A stretch of 64,000 nucleotides of DNA from positions 147,346-211,345 of the forward strand of contig NZ_JH378833.1 of assembly GCF_000235445.1 (NCBI RefSeq), read 5' to 3'. Below, piece by piece: positions 18,183-27,552 of the stretch. The notes beneath the pieces were generated by a model. The model did no database searches. It saw nothing but the letters and a program-made list of their open reading frames with translations, and was not told the DNA's origin. The DNA is from Johnsonella ignava ATCC 51276 (GTDB lineage: Bacteria > Bacillota > Clostridia > Lachnospirales > Lachnospiraceae). A program made the position numbers and the translations under genes. The stretch's first letter is position 1. Every line of letters begins with the position of its first letter.

Positions 18183-19241
18183 TCAGTTTTTATTTAAATT
18201 ATATATGCCATATCCTTCTATCAGGCTGTCATTATCCATTATAAAAGGATGTGCCGTCTTCTGATCCCATTCAACATCATACTTATACATAAGATATTCA
18301 GCCACCTGACTTTTATCATCAAATTTTAATACCTGATAAGGTTCCTGAAAAGCAAGTTTTTCTATAAATAACAGTTTATTGTCTTTACCCGGCACTAAAA
18401 CCCCTACATGCCCTATAAAAAGAGTTTGCTTATCATCAAGATCCGAATTAAACACTACTGAAATCATTCTCGCTTTTGAACTTTCATCAAAGCTTACCCC
18501 TCTTTTCCGCCACTCCTTTTTAAATGCCTCAACATGAACATCTGTATCCATACTTTTAGTTGTAGGCATTTCATCAAAAACCGACTTAAAAAACTTCATC
18601 TGTTCATCATCAAATAAACTTTCAGGTGCATTTTTAACTGCCGATATATCAAATGTTAAAAAATCACTTTCAGTGTCTGAATTTCCATCTGACGAAGAAT
18701 TCTTTATTTTAATTAAATCCTTAAGCAGAGTAAATGTCGTTATACGACAGTTACAACCTATAAAATCAGGATTTTTTTCAGCCCATTTCTGCTGTATCGC
18801 AATCTGGTCATACTCCGGCGAAAGTTTTTCTGAGGAAATAAATCCCTTCTGTACAAGACTCTCCGTATCAACGTTTGAATTAAAGTAATTTACACTGTCA
18901 AAAAACTTTTTTATCGCATTTTCATCTATACCTGAATCTACCAGAGCAGCTTTTACCTCTTCCTGACTTTCCGTGTCAAGAAGATTTGAATAGGTAAGGC
19001 TTTTTAAGGTTCCCTTGTCCTTATTATAGGCTCCTGTTTCAGACTTACTTTCAGGCAAACCGGAAGAACCTTCTGATACTGATACTGATTGATCACTCTG
19101 TGTGCTTTGATTTGACCGGCTATATGCACTTTTACCACTTTCATCATGCGGTGCAGTATTTTTATCTGCTGCTGTACACCCCGATATAAGTACGGAAGCG
19201 GATATTACAGACAACATATACATAACATTCAGTTTTAACAC
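18183..19241 (-). CDS. DUF4300 lipoprotein
   Basis: About 352 residues: signal peptide with lipobox ISGC, a long Ser/Asp/Gln-rich linker (~30-80), then a DUF4300 domain (LKSLTYSNLLDTESQEEVK ... NPDFIGCNCRITTF ... HVGVLVP). DUF4300 proteins are surface lipoproteins of unknown function in streptococci and Clostridia. Start is uncertain: the frame opens with TTG at 19247, only 3 nt from the AAGGAG site, whereas the GTG at 19241 has 9-nt spacing and is preferred. Ends 89 bp before the FMN-binding lipoprotein gene start codon region, so may be in the same transcript. Confidence 0.8.
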   Translation of the reverse strand: MLKLNVMYMLSVISASVLISGCTAADKNTAPHDESGKSAYSRSNQSTQSDQSVSVSEGSSGLPESKSETGAYNKDKGTLKSLTYSNLLDTESQEEVKAALVDSGIDENAIKKFFDSVNYFNSNVDTESLVQKGFISSEKLSPEYDQIAIQQKWAEKNPDFIGCNCRITTFTLLKDLIKIKNSSSDGNSDTESDFLTFDISAVKNAPESLFDDEQMKFFKSVFDEMPTTKSMDTDVHVEAFKKEWRKRGVSFDESSKARMISVVFNSDLDDKQTLFIGHVGVLVPGKDNKLLFIEKLAFQEPYQVLKFDDKSQVAEYLMYKYDVEWDQKTAHPFIMDNDSLIEGYGIYNLNKN

Positions 19242-19366
19242 TTTCAATTTCTCCTTGTAATTTTAATATATCATTTACAGGTATTTATAATATTACAACC
19301 CTATAAGCTGTGTCAATAGTTGCAGCTTTTTATAAATACAACTTTATAGCATTAGTTATAGAATTA

Positions 19367-19407
19367 AGAAAAACATTTAATCACTATTTAGTGAAAGATG
19401 TTTTTCT
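19367..19407. terminator. Inverted repeat, terminator-like
   Basis: Ten-base arms (19367-19376 with 19398-19407) with a nested CACTA/TAGTG stem, in the 371-bp gap between divergent genes. T-rich on its right side. No upstream plus-strand gene needs a terminator here, so its role is unclear. The rest of the gap shows only the AT-rich sequence before the DUF1697 gene. Confidence 0.4.
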
Positions 19408-19618
19408 ACATTCTTTTTTTGTTTTGAAATGAGTGATTGAAAAAATCAGTCAAAAAGAAGCCTTAAACACTTGCCACCGTTTTATAGCGGATTTTAATAA
19501 AACACAAAATATAAAATATGATTGCAAAAACAAATATTTAACTTGATTAAATGACCAAATGCGGAAAAAGTTATATAATAGGGCAAAGAAGAAATTAGAA
19601 TTTATGGAGGTCAATTAG

Positions 19619-20164
19619 TTGAGATATGTACTTTTATTGCGTGGCATAAATGTGGGTGGCAAAAATAAGGTATCTATGAGTGATTTAAAAGAATTATTGT
19701 TAAATGCGGGATTTGAAGATGTTGATTCTTATATTAACAGTGGAAATTTATTTTTCAGCAGTGTTCAAAACTGTGAAATTTGTAGCTCACAGATAAGATA
19801 TTTATTAGAAGCTAACTACGACTTTTCTATCCCTTTTGCTTTAATCACCAAAGAAGATTATTTGAAAGAAAGAGCCAAATTGCCTGACTGGTGGAAGCGA
19901 GAGCTGGCAAGAAGAGATGTTTTATTTTTTTCGTTTAACCTGGATAAATCAAATATTCTTGACTTTATAGATAAAACTACATTTCACAATGAAATAGTGT
20001 ATGTCGGCAAGCACGCAGTATTTTGGGGGAAGTATGATGAGTCAGAATACCTGAAAACGACCTACCATAAAAAATTAATGAAGCAGGATTTTTATAAGAA
20101 AATTACAATTAGAAACGGGAATACATTTGAAAAGATAGCAGAGATTCTTGAAAATGAAAAATAA
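19619..20164 (+). CDS. DUF1697 family protein
   Basis: 181 residues, cytoplasmic. The N-terminus YVLLLRGINVGGKNKVSM...LLNAGFEDVDSYINSGNLFF is the DUF1697 signature; the family has no agreed function. The start is a TTG at 19619-19621, set by ATGGAGG (19604-19610) eight bases upstream; no in-frame ATG occurs until after the conserved N-terminal motif, so TTG is required. Single gene, with its own terminator at 20282. Confidence 0.88.
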   Translation: MRYVLLLRGINVGGKNKVSMSDLKELLLNAGFEDVDSYINSGNLFFSSVQNCEICSSQIRYLLEANYDFSIPFALITKEDYLKERAKLPDWWKRELARRDVLFFSFNLDKSNILDFIDKTTFHNEIVYVGKHAVFWGKYDESEYLKTTYHKKLMKQDFYKKITIRNGNTFEKIAEILENEK

Positions 20165-20281
20165 AACAGAATCTGATGCTTTATCGCAGAAAATTTAGAC
20201 ACAAGGTTTGGTACTAAATCAAGGAGCATATATTACTTACCCATATATGATATTTACGAAAATTGGAGCATATTAACCGGC

Positions 20282-20330
20282 AAGGCAGTCTTAAATCCCC
20301 TAAATACAAAAATTAAGACTGCCTTTTATT
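20282..20330 (+). terminator. Terminator of the DUF1697 gene
   Basis: Perfect 13-bp stem (20282-20294 with 20313-20325) followed by TTATTT, about 120 bp past the stop codon. Confidence 0.75.
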
Positions 20331-20353
20331 TATAAGTTATTGATAATAATGAA

Positions 20354-22011
20354 CCTGAATTATTCACCACAGTAGATTTGGCTTAAAAAGCCTAAAAAAT
20401 AATTGTTTTATAAAGCTATCTCGTTCGTAAGTTGGAAAATTACCAGAAAAAAGGGTGCACTATCCCTATGCATCAAAAATAGTCATTTAATATTGAATTA
20501 TCAAGGCTCATAAGTTACTACTATTCCAACTGTGGCGGTAGTTTCCTAATATTTGAAATCGTTTCATAGAATTCTTTCTTATAGGGGCAACTGCTACACA
20601 ATTTGAGTACTATATATCTTGCCTTATTTACTACTTTTGCAGCTACTTTTAGCAACTTTAAGCGAATGGTATTGACTTGCTGCTTTCTCATATTTGCAGA
20701 GAGTACCAATCGCCTAAACCAATTAAACAGGTTGTATGCAAGAACATGTACCTGTAAACGATTTGCGTTGACTACCTTGGTACGACTGCTTACTGAAGAA
20801 AAATCAAACCCTGATTTTCCTTCTTTTATGAAGTTCTCCATCTTGCCACGCCCACAATAAAATTGAATTACTTTGTGTGGTTCTGATTCCATTGTAGTGA
20901 CAATAAAAGTATATAGGTGAATAAACTGATTATAGGGTTTTTCTACTTTAAAAACAACTCTCCTTGGATGCGACCAACTTTCTGCCTGATAATAGAACTC
21001 ACCGTATTCCACCATATAATCCGTTTGATTTTCACGGGCTGCTCTAAATAACACTGCATCAGCATCTGCAACGTATTTTATCAATGTTCGGTTTTGCTTC
21101 AAGCGGATTGCATACTTACAGTCGTTATCTTCGCAAGCTTTGTATAAATCAGGAGAAGCAAAACCACTATCACCACGAAGATAAAGAGGGAGCGATGGAT
21201 ATTTTGCACGGTATTCCTGTAACAGTGGAATCATGAGTTTGTCAGCATCATTACTACAATACTGTGTACCGTTACGAAGTTCAGCCTTTAAAAGGTCACC
21301 TGTAATTCCGTCATAGCAAAGTAGCGGATGATAACCTTGAGCCTGATAATGAAAGTTAAAACCTTCGCCTTCCTGCTTGCCGTAAGTATTAAGCAGTGTA
21401 GAATCAAGGTCAAACAACATGTGCTCCGGCGCCTTAATAGAATAGACAATATCTCGCATTTTTGCATTTATAGAATCAAGCTGTGTAAGAGTGTCGTTGT
21501 CCATTCTATTCCAAAAACGAGATAGTGTAGGTTGAGAAGCCAAGGCCTCTTTTTCCAAAATAGATGTTAATACCGGATCATTAGTCAGTTCATCTGCACA
21601 ATCATCCTCAAAATAGGCTGCTATAATTTGGTAAAGCATCTGCATAAGGTTATCAGGATCTGTATGAATACGGCTTTTTGTATGGTCATTGGTTTTGAAG
21701 AGCTTTTTCACAAGCTTTATAAGACCTACCTTTGCAGCGAATTCTTTGATGAGGAGTAGCCCTCCATCAGAAGAGAGATTTCCACCGTTAAAATTTATTT
21801 TAATTTTCTTGTTGCTTTCAAGTGAAATAGTGTTTAAAATTGACATAAGAGGACTTCCTTTCCTTGGCATTGTTTTGATTTGACACCTTAATTTTACCAA
21901 GAAAGAGGTCCTTTTTCTATTCACTTTTTAGGTGAAAGTAAGAAAGTTTTGTAAATTCAGTAATTATGCGGATTTCAGCCGCAGATATGGCTCTGCTATG
22001 AATAATTTAGG
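20354..22011 (-). mobile_element. Insertion sequence, IS1380 family
   Basis: About 1,658 bp around a single transposase gene. The ends carry matching inverted repeats: CCTGAATTATTC at 20354-20365 and, on the other strand at the right end, CCTAAATTATTC (22000-22011). No exact 4-bp target duplication was visible. The right end resembles the stub at 27281-27517. Confidence 0.75.
20521..21846 (-). CDS. IS1380-family DDE transposase
   Basis: About 441 residues when started at the ATG at 21846, which has AAAGGAAG upstream; the frame runs on to 21924 but the extra N-terminus is not family-like. The N-terminus SLESNKKIKINFNGGNLSSDGGLLLIKEF is typical of IS1380. Acidic catalytic positions appear in HMLFDLDSTLLNTYG, LPLYLRGDSGFASPDLY and GRGKMENFIKEGKSGFDF. 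Apparently intact. Confidence 0.92.
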   Translation of the reverse strand: MSILNTISLESNKKIKINFNGGNLSSDGGLLLIKEFAAKVGLIKLVKKLFKTNDHTKSRIHTDPDNLMQMLYQIIAAYFEDDCADELTNDPVLTSILEKEALASQPTLSRFWNRMDNDTLTQLDSINAKMRDIVYSIKAPEHMLFDLDSTLLNTYGKQEGEGFNFHYQAQGYHPLLCYDGITGDLLKAELRNGTQYCSNDADKLMIPLLQEYRAKYPSLPLYLRGDSGFASPDLYKACEDNDCKYAIRLKQNRTLIKYVADADAVLFRAARENQTDYMVEYGEFYYQAESWSHPRRVVFKVEKPYNQFIHLYTFIVTTMESEPHKVIQFYCGRGKMENFIKEGKSGFDFSSVSSRTKVVNANRLQVHVLAYNLFNWFRRLVLSANMRKQQVNTIRLKLLKVAAKVVNKARYIVLKLCSSCPYKKEFYETISNIRKLPPQLE

Positions 22012-22154
22012 ATAAATATCATCGTTTTCTCTATTCAGAGCTAAAGAAATTTGAAGGAAAGCTACAGGAGAAAACAGCATAAGAAAAAATGCAAAAGCAA
22101 AATTTCAGCCAAGGGGGTTTTATGCCCAAAAATAGACAGTATTATAGAAAAACA

Positions 22155-22208
22155 AAATATCCTGACAAAGTCACAAAGCCAAAACGCCTTGTATTTGTCA
22201 GGATATTT
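22155..22208 (-). terminator. Terminator after mleP
   Basis: A perfect 15-bp stem (22155-22169 with 22194-22208) about 125 bp past the mleP stop; on the minus strand it is followed by TTTTGTTTTT. Only the short, unsupported frame at 22089 shares the gap 22012-22332. Confidence 0.75.
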
Positions 22209-22332
22209 CTATTTTGTTCTGTAGGGATTAAAATTCAGTATTTCCCGACAGCCCCTACTTACTATGAACTGCTTTCACAATCTTTTCACACTAAACTTAT
22301 TGATATTATCAATTTTGTTTATATATGAAATA

Positions 22333-23277
22333 CTAACCCAATAAGGTAACAACAATCGGAACGACAATTATAAAGAGTATAGTGCTCAATGTCACAACAT
22401 TTGTAGAAAATTCCACATCTCCATCTCCCTGGTTAGCTAAAATTGGGAGGACGGCTAAGGCCGGAGCTGCCGATTGTACTACAAATGTATTAAATTCTTT
22501 TGTCTCCATACCGGAGGCTGCAAATTTTAATATAAAGTACATTGTAGCAGGTGCCAAAATAAAGCGTCCTACCAATGTGACAATGGTATCGGTGTCAAAA
22601 CGAATGGTCTTCAATCCCGCCTTGGCTAAGACAATTCCAATATATAGCAGAGACAAAGGCGTCACTATATTCCCGATGTAAGTCAAGGTGTTTGTTGCAA
22701 AACTTGGTACTGAAATTCGCAAGATTAAGAAGACCAAGGCAACAAGGAAACCAACAAGGGGAGCAGGGAAGAGTTTCTTCCAATTAAATTTAGCTACTTG
22801 CTTACTTTTCCCTGACTTACTGTCTGTTGTCATCAGGTAAACACCTAAAGTCCATGTAGAGGCCGTATTGGTGATATAGTAGATGAGGAAATAAGGCAGT
22901 GCCTCATCACCGAAAAGAGCAATATTTAAAGGCAGACCAATGAAAATGGTATTAGCATTGACAAAGGTATTAATCATCGTACCACGGCGCCCGGGGCGAA
23001 CATTGAATATTTTTACAGCCGCAAATGCAAAGATATAGCCTAAAATACAAACACCAAAGGTATAAATCATACCACCGGACAGACTAATCAACTTATCCAA
23101 AGTCAGGTATTTCAAAACAGACACAAAGATGGAAACAGGCATTGCGACATTCATAATCAGCTTAGATAAATTACCGCCAAAACTATCATCAAACCATCCT
23201 CGTACCTGCAAGAAATAGCCCAGAATTATAAGGACTATAATGGGAATAATACTTTCAATTGAAGTTAAAAAAACCAT
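22333..23277 (-). CDS. mleP: Malate permease, auxin efflux carrier family
   Basis: 314 residues, about ten predicted membrane helices in the AEC/auxin efflux carrier pattern (N-terminal IESIIPIIVLIILGYFLQ, central amphipathic loop around residues 160-175). AEC members next to malolactic enzyme import L-malate and export lactate. Lies 15 bp downstream of mleS in one operon. Uses ATT/ATC isoleucine codons far more than the ATA-rich host genes, supporting recent acquisition. Confidence 0.85.
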   Translation of the reverse strand: MVFLTSIESIIPIIVLIILGYFLQVRGWFDDSFGGNLSKLIMNVAMPVSIFVSVLKYLTLDKLISLSGGMIYTFGVCILGYIFAFAAVKIFNVRPGRRGTMINTFVNANTIFIGLPLNIALFGDEALPYFLIYYITNTASTWTLGVYLMTTDSKSGKSKQVAKFNWKKLFPAPLVGFLVALVFLILRISVPSFATNTLTYIGNIVTPLSLLYIGIVLAKAGLKTIRFDTDTIVTLVGRFILAPATMYFILKFAASGMETKEFNTFVVQSAAPALAVLPILANQGDGDVEFSTNVVTLSTILFIIVVPIVVTLLG

Positions 23278-23292
23278 ATTATATACCGCTTC

Positions 23293-24915
23293 CTAGTACT
23301 TTGGATACCACTTAAGTTCACTAACAGCTTTCTTCATATCAGTTTCTTGACTTTGTGCCAATCCCTGCTCTTGAGCTTTTTTAGCAACAGCTTCCGCTAC
23401 TTTACTTGAAACTTCTGCCACATAAGCAAATGGCGGTAAGACAGGTGCACCCGGTTTACCGGAATCAACTATACCACTCAATGAATGCGCAGCTGCACCA
23501 ATCATTTCATCTGTCAAGAGCTTAGCTTCTGAAGCAAGCATTCCAAGTCCCAGACCCGGATAGATAAGAGCATTATTAGCCTGACCAATCTGATAAGATA
23601 CCCCTTTATAATCCACATTGTCTGAAGGTATTCCTGTCGCTACAAAAGCCTTACCATCAGACCACTCAATCAAGTCTTTAGCACTTGCTTCTGCCAGCTC
23701 AGTTGGATTACTCAGTGGGAAAATAATTGGACGTTCAGTGTTTTGACACATAGCCTCAACAACCTCTTTTGTAAAGGTATTAGGTTGTGTTGATGTTCCT
23801 ACCAAGATTGTCGGTTTAACCATCTTTACAACTTCAAGCAAGCCTGTTAACTTGTCAGCATTAGCAAAGTCAGAACGCTTCTTTGCAAATGGACGTTGCT
23901 CAGGTGTCAAATCATCCATATCATCAAAAAGAAGACCTTGTTTATCTACCATAAAGAAACGTTTGTAAGCTTCTTCTTCTGAGAGTCCTTCTGTAATCAT
24001 TTCACTGAGAACACGTGATGCAATTCCTGCACCTGCTGTTCCACCGCCAAAGCAAAGATAGATTTGGTCTGTTAATTTTTCACCACTAATATCTAATGAT
24101 CCGTAAATACCACCCAGTGTGACAATACCTGTTCCTTGGATATCATCATTGAAAGTAGGAATTTTATCCTTGTACTTGTTGAGAATATTGGCAGCATTTA
24201 GACGACCGAAATCTTCCCAGTGTAAGTAGAGCTTAGGGAAAAGACGTTCAGCTGTTTGTACAAACTGATCAATGAAATCGTAATAACGGTCTCCACGTAC
24301 ACGTTCATGGCGGTTCCCAAGATAGTTAGGATTTTCCAGCAATTCTTTACGGTTAGTTCCGGCATCAATGACCAAAGGTAAAACAGTTGCAGGGTCAATA
24401 CCGGCCGCTCCTGTGTAAACCATAAGCTTTCCAACTGAAATATCCACACCATTGGTTCCCCAGTCACCAATACCTAAAATTGCTTCTGCATCTGTTACAA
24501 CAATAAGTCTAATATTACGGTCTCCAGCCGCATTCTTAAGGGTGGCTTCTATATTTTCAGGGTGGTTAATGTCTAGATAGCCTGCATATTGCGTATCAAC
24601 AAACAAATCGCTGTAATTTTCAATCGTAGTTGCAACCGTCGGATCATAAACAATCGGATTGAATTCGGCAATGTGTTGGCTAAAAAGATAGTAAAACAAG
24701 GTGCGATTAGTATTGAAGATTTCCATCAAGAACAAACGTTTTTCCAGATTTGTTGCTTTTTTAGAAAAATGAGCGTAGGTTTGTACCGCTTGCTCCTCCA
24801 AAGTTTGCACATAAGGCGGCAAAACTCCTATTAAACCAAGTTCTTTACGCTCTTCAAGTGTAAAGGCAGTTCCCTTATTTAAAAAAGGGTTATTCAAAAT
24901 ATCATGTGCATTCAT
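23293..24915 (-). CDS. mleS: Malolactic enzyme
   Basis: 540 residues. Decarboxylates L-malate to L-lactate and CO2 with NAD and Mn, giving acid tolerance and a proton-motive force together with MleP. The sequence reads very close to what I recall of streptococcal malolactic enzymes: MNAHDILNNPFLNKGTAFT at the N-terminus, VVTDAEAILGIGDWGTNGVD, IPTFNDDIQGTGIV, and the NAD loop CFGGGTAGAGIASRV. Unlike most host genes it uses mainly ATT/ATC for isoleucine. Ribosome site AAAGGAGG. The LysR regulator mleR that usually accompanies the pair is absent; IS66 begins 100 bp upstream. Confidence 0.93.
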   Translation of the reverse strand: MNAHDILNNPFLNKGTAFTLEERKELGLIGVLPPYVQTLEEQAVQTYAHFSKKATNLEKRLFLMEIFNTNRTLFYYLFSQHIAEFNPIVYDPTVATTIENYSDLFVDTQYAGYLDINHPENIEATLKNAAGDRNIRLIVVTDAEAILGIGDWGTNGVDISVGKLMVYTGAAGIDPATVLPLVIDAGTNRKELLENPNYLGNRHERVRGDRYYDFIDQFVQTAERLFPKLYLHWEDFGRLNAANILNKYKDKIPTFNDDIQGTGIVTLGGIYGSLDISGEKLTDQIYLCFGGGTAGAGIASRVLSEMITEGLSEEEAYKRFFMVDKQGLLFDDMDDLTPEQRPFAKKRSDFANADKLTGLLEVVKMVKPTILVGTSTQPNTFTKEVVEAMCQNTERPIIFPLSNPTELAEASAKDLIEWSDGKAFVATGIPSDNVDYKGVSYQIGQANNALIYPGLGLGMLASEAKLLTDEMIGAAAHSLSGIVDSGKPGAPVLPPFAYVAEVSSKVAEAVAKKAQEQGLAQSQETDMKKAVSELKWYPKY

Positions 24916-24939
24916 AATGCAACCTCCTTTAATTTTGTG

Positions 24940-24964
24940 TGTTCATTATAACACAATTGTATAT
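24940..24964 (-). promoter_or_regulatory. Likely mleSP promoter region
   Basis: On the minus strand a TATAAT lies within GTGTT-ATAATG-AACAC, an inverted repeat overlapping the -10, about 30 bp before mleS. No good -35 box is seen, which would suit an activator-dependent promoter such as one needing MleR (inference). Confidence 0.4.
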
Positions 24965-25095
24965 AGAATATAATATCTTGTATAAGATAAAATTTTATGC
25001 CTTTTTTAATAAAAGTTACTGTACACGGGTAAGCTTGTCTTCTACATCTTAATCCGTTAAACTTATGGAGTCTAACACACCGGTTAGGCTCCATA

Positions 25096-26772
25096 TTATC
25101 TATTAAAGATTTCCTTGACAGCGGTGTAAAGGTTTGGATTATTTTTTCGTACTCCAAGCAGCACACCCTTGCTCTGACATAATTCTTCGATGCTTTCAAA
25201 GCTTCGAAATGTCATTGCAAAAGTCTGCTTTCTCTTATAATCTCTTAAACAGCGTTCTGCTGTATTGTTTGTAGTTGGCACCCTCATATCATGCAGGAAG
25301 AGTAGATGTTGCGTTTTATATTTCTGCATCCGGAGATACAGGTTGTATCCATCACGATAATAAGGACTTGGCTCATGAAGTATGTACTCTTCCTTGGCTT
25401 TTTCAAGGATTTCTTGGTACTTTCCTTCAAAGTCGGATACGATCTTAGGATCTAAATGTGCATCATCTGCATGCTCATTTCTGTAATGTACCATTTCCCG
25501 GATTAGTTCTCTCATCTTGCGGTGCCAAGTCAGAGATGGCTCATTTTCCATGCTGTCTTTCAGATACCATTGTACATGTGCGAGGCATTCCTGATGGGCA
25601 TTGCCATACTTATAAAAGGTGATTTCGTGGTCGTGTACCAAAATACCTTGGAAATCCTCTGTTACAGTTCCCTTTACACTTTCATGTCCCTTTTTCTCAC
25701 GGGCGAAGTAAAGAACCTTCTGTTCATCCGGTGTTGCACAGACATATACATATGCACTTTCTCCGTTTACCCTAGCATTTGTACAGTCTGTATGCATAAC
25801 CGCAGAAGACAGCAGGTCTGCAAAGATCTTTTTTTGCTCTGTTTTTGTTTTATTTGAGAACTCACGGCAGAGTTTATTTATCATGCCTTTGGATATTTTC
25901 AGTTTTCCACCGGTAAGATCTGACAGAAAACGCCTGCTTTTGTCAATTGAAACAGCACAGTCTGTGTTTAACAAAAATAAAAGCGCCTTGATGCTGCCAT
26001 CATAGTTCACGTCGTCAACAACACCACTTGGAAAAGCCGCATGGATTCGCTCTCCGGTCGTGGAATTGTAGTATACATACGCTTGATATTCTTTTACATT
26101 CATAATCAACTCAATAGAAATGAGCTGCTTGGTAATAGTCTTATTTGTCTTCTTAAAACCCGGATCTTTTGCCACCTCTTTTGGTGCCGGAAGGCAAATG
26201 ACCTGAGTTGGTATCTGTTTCTTTCTTCCATGGTGGGCATGACCTAGCTGTGCCCCGGGTTTTCTTCCGGTACACTCACGATTGTTTGGAATTTTATTGC
26301 GGTTTCTTGATTGTGATGACGGAATGGAGGAATTCTCATAGTCACGGTTTAGCTGTGCCAAAAGTTTTTTATTTCTACCTTGTTCATCATACAGCTGAGT
26401 TTTTAATTCGCTGTTTTCACGGCAAAGGTCAGTAATCTTAGACAATGCCTGTTCCCTGTCACGTTCTGATAACAACCACTTCTTTTCTTTCTCTTTTAAT
26501 GCACGTTTCATCTCCTTCATTGATGCATGTAGTTCTTTAAGTGCGTCTTCATATGCTTCTTCACACTATTTCCATGCATTTTTTACATCCTTACGAAGAC
26601 CTTCAATCACAAGATTCAGTTGCTTTATCTGCCTACGATACTCATCAACCAACTTCTGATGTTCCCTTTGAATCTGCTTAAAACGCTCACCTGATTTAAA
26701 ATCGGCAACTTCTTTTTTGAGTATTTTGTTTTCCTGTTGTAAAGCACCAATATATTCAAAGGGAATTCCCAT
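25096..26772 (-). pseudogene. tnpC: IS66 TnpC-type transposase with in-frame amber stop
   Basis: A single frame runs from the ATG at 26772 to the stop at 25096 except for one TAG at 26566-26568. The upstream part is 68 residues of coiled coil (ALQQENKILKKEVADFK...VKNAWK). The downstream part resumes CEEAYEDALKELHAS and continues, with an ATG at 26520, through the 474-residue body: ENSSIPSSQSRNR and RKPGAQLGHAHHG near the N-terminus, HTDCTNARVNGESAYVYV, VKGTVTEDFQGILVHDHEITFY, and LLFLHDMRVPTTNNTAERCLRDYKRKQ, all typical of IS66. Either a nonsense-mutated pseudogene or, if restarted at 26520, still partly functional. Confidence 0.8.
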
Positions 26773-26954
26773 TATGATTTCTCCAGTTCCTTGATTATTT
26801 TATTCTGATTATTAACAATCCGCTCCAGAAGATATATTTGCTCTTTCTGAGCTTTGATTGTTTCCAAAAGTACCTTGTTTTCCTTTTCGTATTCCTTACA
26901 TAATGTTTCTTGTAAGGCTAAAAGCTGTTCGAGCTTGCCGGAAATATGGTTCAT
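26772..26954 (-). CDS. Small coiled-coil protein of the IS66 element
   Basis: 60 residues, almost entirely a predicted coiled coil (LEQLLALQETLCKEYEKENKVLLETIKAQKEQ). Its stop codon overlaps the start of the split transposase frame by one base, so it is translated just ahead of it. No homology recognised; an accessory protein of the element is likely. Confidence 0.6.
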   Translation of the reverse strand: MNHISGKLEQLLALQETLCKEYEKENKVLLETIKAQKEQIYLLERIVNNQNKIIKELEKS

Positions 26955-27280
26955 ATACTCACCTCATTTCATGGTAAGATTATATCAGAAATGTTGTATT
27001 TATGCGAATTTGACAACAAAGTCCCTTCGTTATTTTGCCATGTTCATAACTCTTTAAAAAAATCGTGTTCAAGCACGATTGGGTAGAACTATCCACAAAC
27101 GGTAGTGAAATCATTTTGTATAGGAAGAATATAGATAAAATCTGTTGATAACTTAAATACAAAAAATTCGGTTTGCAGAGTTACCCACAGAAACTCTACT
27201 GACCGAATCAATCATAATAAAATAAAAAAATAATTTTCGGCATTTTTTACAATAGAAATATACTACCCGTGTACAGTAAC

Positions 27281-27517
27281 GATAAATCGCCTCCATCGAA
27301 ATTAATTTTAATTTTTCTATTGCTTTCAAGTGATAAGGTGTTTACAATACTCATAAAGGGCTCCTTTGTGTAATTTTTTTGAGTTTTAGCACCTTAATTT
27401 TACCACAAATGAACCCCCTTTTTTCTTCACTTAATAGGTGAAAGCAATATTTTGTTAAAATATAGTAATTATGTGGCTTTAAGCCACTTTTACGGCTTTG
27501 TCGTGAATAATCTAGGA
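27281..27517 (-). mobile_element. Remnant of a second IS1380-family element
   Basis: 237 bp aligning with 21775-22011 of the intact IS1380 element, with noticeable divergence. It retains the terminal inverted repeat (CCTAGATTATTC on the minus strand, ending at 27517), the leader, and the first 24 codons of a transposase (ATG at 27354, reading MSIVNTLSLESNRKIKINFD), cut off exactly at the IS66 inverted repeat. Confidence 0.85.
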
Positions 27518-27552
27518 TAAATATTAAATTCCTATATTTAAATTTCTATAAT

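Larger units (their letters stand above)
25015..27280 (-). mobile_element. Insertion sequence, IS66 family (transposase interrupted)
   Basis: 2,266 bp bounded by perfect 16-bp inverted repeats (25015-25030 and 27265-27280). It contains a TnpC-type transposase split by an amber codon and one small coiled-coil ORF; tnpA and tnpB of classical IS66 are absent, as in the ISBst12-like subgroup. The 8-bp flanks do not match each other, so no target duplication remains. Its right end abuts an IS1380 stub directly. Confidence 0.82.

Noticed and set aside
22089..22328. 79-codon plus-strand frame with a GGGGG run before an internal ATG
   Set aside because: No family resemblance; it crosses the long stem at 22155-22208 that acts as the mleP terminator.
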